5,149 nucleotides of DNA. Origin: Phycisphaerales bacterium (lineage in GTDB: Bacteria > Pseudomonadota > Gammaproteobacteria > Competibacterales > Competibacteraceae). Where the stretch lies: assembly GCA_014879435.1 (NCBI GenBank), contig JACSSB010000395.1, forward strand, positions 1 to 5,149, given 5' to 3'. Positions 1 through 5,149 of this stretch are shown here, piece by piece. Below the pieces are notes generated by a model. It was not told the origin of the DNA and searched no databases. It was given only the letters and a program-made list of their open reading frames with translations. Both the position numbers and the translations under genes were made by a program. Position 1 is the stretch's first letter. The number at the start of each line of letters is the position of its first letter.

Positions 1-1
1 C

Positions 2-64
2 GGTCATCGGGATGATGACCTCGGCTTCTTGAAGGGCCACGAGCTTGCCTTGCTGGTGGATTGA
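2..64 (+). CDS. Possible C-terminal end of a truncated upstream gene, unidentified
   Basis: Frame 2 is open from the window edge to a TGA at 62-64. It gives a 20-residue tail containing RDDDLGFLKGHELALLVD. The codons look reasonably coding-like: about 14 of 20 third positions are G or C. The reading stops exactly where base composition falls sharply. I do not recognise the tail and assign no function. The opposite strand is also open here (residues LVALQEAEVIIPMT, running off the left edge) and has even more GC-rich third positions. A GTG start at 40-38 on that strand, with AAGG seven bases upstream, is a real alternative. Too little sequence remains to choose firmly. Confidence 0.25.
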   Translation, partial: GHRDDDLGFLKGHELALLVD

Positions 65-238
65 ACGTAATCGCTAAGGTGAAGCGTAACTATTTAATGT
101 CAAATTCTGAAGACGACTCAACTATTAAAAAAGACACCACTTCATCAATAACTATCAGATTATTATTATCTTATTCTTATAGTAGTAGATTTTATGTTTG
201 TCATCTTAATGAGAAATTTATCGCACTGAAGGACGACC
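65..238. other. AT-rich intergenic block upstream of the HTH gene
   Basis: These 174 bases contain about 54 G or C, roughly 31% GC, against a clearly GC-richer surround. The core at 151-220 is only about 20% GC and includes a TTA/TAT-rich low-complexity run at 161-188. No credible gene is visible: a frame from an ATG at 97 stays open but continues out of frame through the HTH gene, so it is not believable. The block probably carries the promoter of the HTH gene. I tested several -10-like hexamers (TATAGT at 178, TAGATT at 186) and none has a good -35 partner at 16-18 bp, so no promoter is called. Such blocks often mark intergenic accessory DNA, but that is inference. Confidence 0.5.
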
Positions 239-565
239 ATGAGCCGCGCCACGACCGCCCAAGAGCTGTTCGAGGATCTGCAAGCCTTGTCGGCGACCGA
301 ACGCAGGAAGTTTTTTCTGCTGCTCGAAAGCCGAGCATTCCGGGAGGAGGACTTCAGCTACGAGGATATATTCGGCCACTTGGCCGGGGAGACCTTCACG
401 GTGGCGGAAGCGGCGCAGTATCTGGAAATGTCGGTGCCCAATTTTCGGCGCTACGTACAGCGCGGCCAGATCGCCCCAGTACAGACGGTCGGGCGCAACC
501 AGTTGTTCGGAACTCGCGATTTAAGGGCACTCAAGCAGGCCTTAAACACCCGCCGCGCACCTTAA
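239..565 (+). CDS. Small helix-turn-helix (excisionase/MerR-like, HTH_17 type) DNA-binding protein
   Basis: This encodes a 108-residue, probably cytoplasmic DNA-binding protein. Residues 1-50 are charged and probably helical (ELFEDLQALSATERRKFFLLLE). Residues 52-101 match the excisionase-type helix-turn-helix pattern: a TVAEAAQYLEMS helix pair, then VPNFRRYVQRGQIAPV as recognition helix and turn, then GRNQLFGTRDL as the wing and final helix. The ATG at 239 is supported by AAGGA at 229-233, five bases upstream. It lies after an AT-rich block and converges on the DUF808 gene, 74 bp away. Proteins of this small family act as repressors, excisionase-like factors or antitoxin-like partners. No toxin, integrase or other partner follows on the same strand, so it appears orphan here. 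The DNA-binding call is firm from the motif; the biological role is unknown. Confidence 0.85.
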   Translation: MSRATTAQELFEDLQALSATERRKFFLLLESRAFREEDFSYEDIFGHLAGETFTVAEAAQYLEMSVPNFRRYVQRGQIAPVQTVGRNQLFGTRDLRALKQALNTRRAP

Positions 566-639
566 CTCGGAGCGGCGCTCGGCTGTCGGATACATATCAA
601 TCTGGAAGCCGCTTGACTCACAACTCCGCATCCATCGCA

Positions 640-1590
640 TCAATCATGACCTTTAGCACCGCGCAAGCGCTGCACGAGACTGAACAGCGCCACAACAATC
701 AGTCCAGCGACCACGCCGAGCACGCCATTGAGCACCATTGGGGTCAATCCAGCCAGAATATCGCCCACCGCCGGGATGGAACTTGCACGCTCTTCGATGC
801 CATGAATCAGATGCGCCAGCCAAGGTATGCCATGAACCAGAATTCCGCCACCAACCAAAAACATCGCAATCGTGCCGACCACGGATAAGGTTTTCATAAG
901 CCAAGGCGCGACCCAGAGCACCCCGCGACCCAGAGCGCGTTGTAATGCAGCCCCGCTACCATCACCTTCACGTTGACTCAGCCATAAACCGGCATCGTCC
1001 AGCTTGACGATGCCAGCTACCAATCCGTACACCCCAACTGTCATCAGTAACGCAACACCGACCATGACCGTCACTTGAATCGGGAAGCTGACAGTCGCCA
1101 CCGTGCCCAGGGTAATCACGATGATCTCAGCCGACAGAATAAAATCAGTGCGCACCGCTCCCTTGATCTTCTCACGCTCCAAGGCGAGGAAATCGATCTC
1201 AGGATTCTGTAATGCACTGCTGATTGTCTGATGTTCCTCTTCGTGCTCTTTTGCATGCAGGAATTTGTGCAGTATTTTTTCTGCACCCTCGAAACACAGG
1301 AATGCACCACCCAGCATCAGCAGCGGTGTAATCAACCAAGGGGCAATCACGCTGATCAGTAGCGCGGCTGGAACCAAGATGGCCTTATTCTTCAGCGAAC
1401 CCAGCGCTACGGCCCAGACCACCGGCAATTCGCGCTGCGCCCTGACACCCGTCACCTGCTGCGCATTCAGCGCCAGATCATCACCCAAAACACCCGCCGT
1501 CTTGCGTGCGGCCACTTTGGTCATCATCGCGATATCGTCAAGGACAGTGGTGATATCGTCGATCAGTGCTAGCAGGTTGGCAGAAGCCAT
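640..1590 (-). CDS. yedI: DUF808 family inner-membrane protein, YedI-like
   Basis: This is a 316-residue multi-pass membrane protein, close to the length of E. coli YedI (about 305), which it resembles throughout. The family signature is near the N-terminus: LLALIDDITTVLDD, then AARKTAGVLGDDLALNAQQV and RELPVVWAVALGS at residues 6-65. Hydrophobic segments follow at about 70-100, 150-195, 220-255 and 275-308, separated by a charged loop near 105-145 that contains KIKGAVRTDFILSAEI. The reaction or transported substrate of the family is not established. The start is set by GAGGA six bases before the ATG and by alignment to the conserved YedI N-terminus. It is the last gene of the glp block, 80 nt after glpF, and its ribosome site lies within an inverted repeat. 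A role in glycerol metabolism is only suggested by position. Confidence 0.92.
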   Translation of the reverse strand: MASANLLALIDDITTVLDDIAMMTKVAARKTAGVLGDDLALNAQQVTGVRAQRELPVVWAVALGSLKNKAILVPAALLISVIAPWLITPLLMLGGAFLCFEGAEKILHKFLHAKEHEEEHQTISSALQNPEIDFLALEREKIKGAVRTDFILSAEIIVITLGTVATVSFPIQVTVMVGVALLMTVGVYGLVAGIVKLDDAGLWLSQREGDGSGAALQRALGRGVLWVAPWLMKTLSVVGTIAMFLVGGGILVHGIPWLAHLIHGIEERASSIPAVGDILAGLTPMVLNGVLGVVAGLIVVALFSLVQRLRGAKGHD

Positions 1591-1596
1591 AGGAAT

Positions 1597-1648
1597 TCCT
1601 CGCTCATGGTTGACTCACACATTGTATGCCAAGCCCAGTGAGCGAGGA
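1597..1648 (-). promoter_or_regulatory. Inverted repeat overlapping the yedI ribosome-binding site
   Basis: The arms are TCCTCGCTCA (1597-1606) and TGAGCGAGGA (1639-1648), a perfect 10-bp inverted repeat with a 32-nt loop. In the minus-strand transcript the 3' arm contains GAGGA, the Shine-Dalgarno element six bases before the yedI ATG. The 5' arm would therefore pair with the ribosome site. The structure has no following U run and sits directly before a start codon, so it fits translation control better than termination. A function for it is inference. Confidence 0.45.
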
Positions 1649-1670
1649 GGACGAGCAGATCACCAAGCAA

Positions 1671-2405
1671 TCACTGGACAGGCACACTGCTCGGATTTTG
1701 CAATAACAGATACACCAATCCCGCCAGCACCGCCCCAAGCACTGGTCCGACCACGGGAATCCAGGCATAGCTCCAATCGCTGTCACGCTTGCCGCCCGGC
1801 ATGGGTAGCAAGGCATGCACCAACCTCGGTCCCAAATCACGAGCGGGGTTGATGGCATAGCCGGTGGTACCACCCAAGCTCAAACCGATAGCCAGCACCA
1901 GCAATCCCACCGGCAGCGCATCAAGCGCACCGAGACCGTATACCGCTGCCGCCAGAAACAGAACCGCGAACACCAGGACGAAAGTACCAAGGATCTCCGA
2001 GAACAGATTGGCAGGCATATCCCGCACCGCTGGACCTGTGCAGAAGCAAGCCAACTTGAGATCCAGATCTTCGGTCCTCGCAAAATGGGGGCGGTACAAC
2101 AACCAAACCAGGGCCGCACCGAGCATGGCGCCGATAAATTGCGCCAGTATGTACAAAGGGACTTTGGCCCAAGCGAATTTACCAGCCACCGCCAAACCGA
2201 TGGAGACGGCTGGGTTGAGATGCGCGCCACTGGAGGCCGCCACCACAAATACCCCCACGAACACCGCCATTCCCCAGCCCCAGGCGATGACGATCCAGCC
2301 CGAACCGTTGCCCTTGGTGTCCCGGAGTACCACATTGGCGACCACACCATCGCCCAGAAGTATTAAGAAAGCAGTACCGATCACTTCGCCGAAAAAAGGT
2401 GTCAT
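1671..2405 (-). CDS. glpF: Glycerol uptake facilitator (aquaglyceroporin, MIP family)
   Basis: This encodes a 244-residue inner-membrane channel that lets glycerol diffuse into the cell down its gradient, supplying GlpK. The two half-helix signatures of the MIP family are present: HLNPAVS (NPA at 64-66) and INPARD (NPA at 186-188). The Asp after the second NPAR marks the glyceroporin branch rather than a water-only aquaporin. In the selectivity filter, Trp42 and Arg189 match E. coli GlpF Trp48 and Arg206, while Tyr183 replaces Phe200, an aromatic swap. Six membrane segments are readable. The length is somewhat shorter than E. coli GlpF (281). The ATG at 2405 follows AAGGAG by nine bases. It starts 35 nt after the glpD stop, so it is very likely cotranscribed with glpK and glpD. 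Confidence 0.95.
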   Translation of the reverse strand: MTPFFGEVIGTAFLILLGDGVVANVVLRDTKGNGSGWIVIAWGWGMAVFVGVFVVAASSGAHLNPAVSIGLAVAGKFAWAKVPLYILAQFIGAMLGAALVWLLYRPHFARTEDLDLKLACFCTGPAVRDMPANLFSEILGTFVLVFAVLFLAAAVYGLGALDALPVGLLVLAIGLSLGGTTGYAINPARDLGPRLVHALLPMPGGKRDSDWSYAWIPVVGPVLGAVLAGLVYLLLQNPSSVPVQ

Positions 2406-2426
2406 TATTGTTTTCTCCTTTGGTGC

Positions 2427-2448
2427 AAGAATGACTTACATCATTCCT
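2427..2448 (-). promoter_or_regulatory. Short hairpin over the glpD stop codon in the glpD-glpF gap
   Basis: In the minus-strand transcript, AGGAATGA pairs with TCATTCTT around a six-base TGTAAG loop: eight pairs, one of them G-U. The glpD TGA is inside the stem and the glpF Shine-Dalgarno begins a few bases further on. No U tract follows, so it is not an intrinsic terminator. It could be a minor processing or stability element, or chance. Confidence 0.2.
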
Positions 2449-4108
2449 GCTCTAGCACGGTAGTCGCGGTCGGCAACGATTGCGCTGGCATGACCGCGCC
2501 CGGCTGGCCGAAATATTCCTCGTAACGCGCTTGCGCCTGATCCTCGAACAGGATCTGGCACGCCTCCATCAACCCCTCCGCATCACGAATGGTCTGACGT
2601 GGCACCACCAGCGCGATCTTGGAGCGACGGCGCAGGAAGTCTTCCAGCTTCACGATCATCTCCTGATGCTTGGCCAGTTCGATCTCACAACGCAGATAGT
2701 CGGTCCCCTTAATCAGCACCTCCGCTTCACGCGGATCTTCGCGGATGGCGGCCAGCAGTTCGAAGGCTTGCTGGTCATAGCGCCGCCACAGACGGCTGGA
2801 TAGCTTCTCGATGGAATCCGCGGAGGTGTAGCCATCCAGATCCATGAGCCGCGCCTGGTGCATGTACTCCTCGTACACCGATGGGTGCGGTTCTCCGTAC
2901 CAGCGATAGTCACGGTAGGGCAAGGCGATGCCAAGATCAGCAACGAGGTCGGACACTTCGTTGCCTACATTGACGCAGTCGGTGAGCTTGCCGCCGTAGA
3001 TAGAGAGATGGGCGTTGCGGTGATCGGTATCGATTGCATGCTTGCGCGAGAGCTGCATCCAATCCCGCCCTTCCTTGTCATCGCCCTGCTTGCCCACCAC
3101 CAGCGGACGCACTCCGCAACGCTCGGCAATGATGTCCTCGCGGGTGAGTGGCCGTTCCAGTTTCAAGCGCTTGTTGATATTGCTGAGGACGAAATCCCGA
3201 TCCGCATCCGTCACCTCGGTGTAGGGACTCTCAACGGAAGTATCGGTAGTACCGACGCAGGTGCGTACCCCCATCGGGATGACGAAGAACAGGCGGCCAT
3301 CGTCGGCGAAAAAGGTGAGGATGCGCCGGTTCGGCGTGATCTGTGGAACGATCAGGTGAATGCCCTTGGAAAACAGATGCTGGTGTTCTGTCTCCTCTCC
3401 GGTCAGCGCATTATGATCATCGACGAAGGGTCCACTCGCATTGATCAATACCTTGGAGCGGATCGTGAAGGTCTCACCGGTCTCAGTATCGCGAGCCTGG
3501 GTCGTCCAGATCCCATCGTGGCGTTGAGCACCGAGGGATTCCACATAGTTGGCGGCAATGCAGCCCCGTTCCATGGCCGAATGCACGAACTGGTAGACAA
3601 AACGCGAGTCGTTGTCGTGCAAATAGGCATCCGAGTATTCGAATCCACCACGGGCCTTGTTCGTTTCCACCACCGGTTCTTCATGCTGGATTTGCGCCTT
3701 AGTGAGAAACCGTGGCTTGCGGGTAAAACCGTTTCCGAACAACCAATACACCCAAGTACCTAACCACAGAAACCAGGGTGGATAGCGAAAACCTTTATCA
3801 ATCGTGGCGAAGAAACGGATTTCCTTTACTCGACTCGGATAGCTGCGGATCAGCTCGTTGCGGCTCAAACACAGCTTACGCACCAGCGCGTAGTCGTGGC
3901 TTTCCAGGTACTTGATGCCGCCCCAAGCTAGATTGGAGGACTGCTGGCTGGTGAAACCGGCAAAGTCTCGCTTGTCGATCAGGGCAACCCGCGCCCCCTT
4001 ACCAGACAAGGCGGCGGCGGATACAGCCCCGTTAATGCCACCGCCGATGATCAGGACGTCGTAAACGCCCTGAGATAGCTTGGCGATGTTGCTCTCACGC
4101 AATTTCAT
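2441..4108 (-). CDS. glpD: FAD-dependent glycerol-3-phosphate dehydrogenase/oxidase
   Basis: This is a 555-residue flavoenzyme of the DAO superfamily. It oxidises sn-glycerol-3-phosphate to dihydroxyacetone phosphate, normally giving electrons to quinone at the inner-membrane face. The FAD dinucleotide motif is at the N-terminus, VLIIGGGINGA with GxGxxG at residues 22-27, and the ribose-binding acidic end is ALID45. Family blocks follow: SSNLAWGGIKYLES (57-70), KGIHLIVP, GTTD (286-289) and GGKLT (372-376). The C-terminal ~150 residues form the helical DAO_C domain. A Trp-rich stretch at 109-125 may help membrane contact. It is longer than E. coli GlpD (501). Two blocks depart from the usual consensus: AWGG replaces IHGG, and GGKLTDC replaces GGKLTTYR. 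It therefore appears to be a divergent subclass. GGAG precedes the ATG at 4108 by nine bases. It lies between glpK and glpF. Confidence 0.94.
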   Translation of the reverse strand: MKLRESNIAKLSQGVYDVLIIGGGINGAVSAAALSGKGARVALIDKRDFAGFTSQQSSNLAWGGIKYLESHDYALVRKLCLSRNELIRSYPSRVKEIRFFATIDKGFRYPPWFLWLGTWVYWLFGNGFTRKPRFLTKAQIQHEEPVVETNKARGGFEYSDAYLHDNDSRFVYQFVHSAMERGCIAANYVESLGAQRHDGIWTTQARDTETGETFTIRSKVLINASGPFVDDHNALTGEETEHQHLFSKGIHLIVPQITPNRRILTFFADDGRLFFVIPMGVRTCVGTTDTSVESPYTEVTDADRDFVLSNINKRLKLERPLTREDIIAERCGVRPLVVGKQGDDKEGRDWMQLSRKHAIDTDHRNAHLSIYGGKLTDCVNVGNEVSDLVADLGIALPYRDYRWYGEPHPSVYEEYMHQARLMDLDGYTSADSIEKLSSRLWRRYDQQAFELLAAIREDPREAEVLIKGTDYLRCEIELAKHQEMIVKLEDFLRRRSKIALVVPRQTIRDAEGLMEACQILFEDQAQARYEEYFGQPGAVMPAQSLPTATTVLEQE

Positions 4109-4164
4109 CCTCGATCTCCAGGTGAAAGGTCGATGGGAAGCTCGTAATAACCGGTGTCTTTCAT
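4105..4164 (-). CDS. Possible 19-residue small ORF coupled to the glpD start
   Basis: An ATG at 4164, seven bases after the glpK stop, opens a 19-codon frame (MKDTGYYELPIDLSPGDRG). It ends in TGA at 4105-4107, overlapping the glpD ATG as ATGA. The frame differs from glpD, so it is not an N-terminal extension. It occupies nearly the whole glpK-glpD gap, and such an overlap would allow translational coupling. Against it, no good Shine-Dalgarno precedes the ATG, and a stop-free run this short is common by chance. It may be a leader peptide, a microprotein, or nothing. Confidence 0.2.
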   Translation of the reverse strand: MKDTGYYELPIDLSPGDRG

Positions 4165-4171
4165 GGCGATT

Positions 4172-5149
4172 CTACTCATCGTCTAAAGCCCAACCCTTGG
4201 CTAGATTCACTGCCTTGTGCCAACGCTTGAGTAGGCGCTCACGTTTGGCCTCATCGAAGCTCGGGTGATAACGGTTATCCAAAGCCCATTTCTCGGCGAT
4301 TTCGGCCTTGCTCTGCCAAAAACCAACGGCCAAACCAGCCAAATAAGCTGCTCCCAAGGCGGTGGTTTCCACGATGCTGGGCACCTCGACCTGGACCCCA
4401 AGAATGTCGGATTGAAATTGCATCAGGACATCGTTCACCGAAGCGCCACCGTCGCAGCGCAGATCTTTGAGAGTGATGCCCGAATCGCGCTGCATCGCAT
4501 CAATCACGTCTCGCGTTTGATAGGCCATGCTTTCCAAAACTGCCCGCGCCACATGGCCTTTCCCGGTTCCTCGGGTGATGCCGATCAACAGTCCACGCGC
4601 ATAGGGGTCCCAATGCGGAGCGCCCAAGCCGACCAAAGCAGGCACAAAATAAACGCCTTCGTTCTCAGGTATCGAGCGAGCCAGATCCCGTGTCTCGGAG
4701 GCTTTCTCGATCATGCCGATGCCATCGCGCAGCCATTGCACAGCCGAACCGGTGACGAAAATGGCCCCTTCCAGCGCGTACTCCACGGGTTCGTCGCCGA
4801 CACCCCAGGCAATGGTGGTGAGCAGATTTTCCCGACTCTTCACCGCTTCAGTGCCGGTGTTCATCAACACGAAGGAACCCGTGCCATAGGTGTTTTTGGC
4901 CATACCGGGTTTGTGGCAGGCTTGGCCGAACAAGGCCGCTTGTTGGTCGCCAGCGATTCCTGCGACCGGGATGCCACGCGTACCGAAGAACATCTGCGGA
5001 TTGGTGTAGCCGTAGACCTGGGAGGACGGGCGTACCTCTGGCAGCATGGCGGTGGGGATAGTCAATAGCTCCAATAGCTCTGCATCCCAAGCCAGATCGC
5101 GGATGTTATAGAGCAAGGTACGCGAAGCATTGGAGTAGTCGGTGATGTG
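4172..5149 (-). CDS. glpK: Glycerol kinase, C-terminal part (5' end beyond window)
   Basis: This is the last 325 residues of an FGGY-family kinase that phosphorylates glycerol with ATP to sn-glycerol-3-phosphate in the cytoplasm. The frame runs open to the right edge, beginning HITDYSNASRTLLYNI, a block found about one third into E. coli GlpK (502 residues), so roughly 175 residues are missing. A TTG at 5116 is internal and not the start. Visible motifs are GIAGDQQAALFG, whose Asp (codon 4946-4948) is the catalytic base; AKNTYGTGSFVLMNTG for ATP binding; VGLGAPHWDPYARG; and the FGGY C-terminal signature CDGGASVNDVLMQFQSDILG. The loop before the catalytic Asp keeps GTR, used for fructose-1,6-bisphosphate binding in E. 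coli, but has one extra residue. It is the first visible gene of the glp block, 63 nt before glpD. Confidence 0.96.
   Translation of the reverse strand, partial: HITDYSNASRTLLYNIRDLAWDAELLELLTIPTAMLPEVRPSSQVYGYTNPQMFFGTRGIPVAGIAGDQQAALFGQACHKPGMAKNTYGTGSFVLMNTGTEAVKSRENLLTTIAWGVGDEPVEYALEGAIFVTGSAVQWLRDGIGMIEKASETRDLARSIPENEGVYFVPALVGLGAPHWDPYARGLLIGITRGTGKGHVARAVLESMAYQTRDVIDAMQRDSGITLKDLRCDGGASVNDVLMQFQSDILGVQVEVPSIVETTALGAAYLAGLAVGFWQSKAEIAEKWALDNRYHPSFDEAKRERLLKRWHKAVNLAKGWALDDE

Noticed and set aside
570..580. Palindrome GAGCGGCGCTC between the convergent HTH and yedI genes, considered as a terminator
   Set aside because: The stem leaves almost no loop and no T run follows on either strand, so an intrinsic terminator is not supported.
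633..646. A 14-base direct match (CATCGCATCAATCA) also found at 4493-4506
   Set aside because: The second copy is within conserved glpK coding sequence and the first overlaps the yedI stop. The match does not extend and is plausible by chance in 5 kb.
61..888. A 275-codon plus-strand frame across the AT-rich block, the HTH gene and the end of yedI
   Set aside because: It is out of frame with the HTH gene, changes composition abruptly, and its later part is antisense to yedI. It has no good ribosome site or domain.
1621..1640. TACAAT on the minus strand upstream of yedI, considered as a -10 box for a separate promoter
   Set aside because: There is no plausible -35 hexamer 16-18 bp upstream, and TTGGCA directly abuts the hexamer.
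2858..3763. A 301-codon open frame on the plus strand inside glpD
   Set aside because: It lies antisense to a gene with clear family motifs. Long antisense frames are usual in GC-rich coding DNA, and its translation shows no recognisable domain.
4265..5068. A 267-codon open frame on the plus strand inside glpK
   Set aside because: It is antisense to well-conserved glycerol kinase sequence and shows no motif of its own.

Overview
The window comes from a proteobacterium, most likely beta- or gammaproteobacterial. This is inferred from the protein types: a GlpD-type glycerol-3-phosphate oxidoreductase, an aquaglyceroporin and a YedI/DUF808 membrane protein. The coding sequence is moderately GC-rich. 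No closer placement can be made from the sequence alone.

The right four fifths (640-5149) is one co-directional block on the minus strand. In transcription order it holds glpK (glycerol kinase, 5' end cut by the window edge), glpD (FAD-dependent glycerol-3-phosphate dehydrogenase), glpF (glycerol facilitator) and a yedI-like DUF808 inner-membrane protein. The gaps are 63, 35 and 80 nt, with no convincing terminator between genes, so the block reads as a glycerol-utilisation operon. GlpF admits glycerol, GlpK traps it as glycerol-3-phosphate, and GlpD oxidises that to dihydroxyacetone phosphate and passes electrons to the quinone pool. YedI has no established role; only its position links it to glycerol. 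The operon promoter lies beyond the right edge.

The gaps contain some structure. A 19-codon reading frame fills the glpK-glpD gap and ends in an ATGA overlap with the glpD start. A short imperfect hairpin covers the glpD stop codon. A perfect 10-bp inverted repeat between glpF and yedI would pair with the yedI ribosome-binding site.

The left part (1-639) differs. A plus-strand gene for a 108-residue helix-turn-helix protein (239-565) converges on yedI. It is preceded by a 174-bp block of about 31% GC (65-238). The first ~64 bases are probably the edge of another gene, but the strand cannot be settled. This side looks like an accessory junction, possibly an orphan regulator or antitoxin-like gene. 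I see no rRNA, tRNA, CRISPR array, insertion sequence or obvious new defence system. The window is mostly an ordinary glycerol operon with a few details worth checking.
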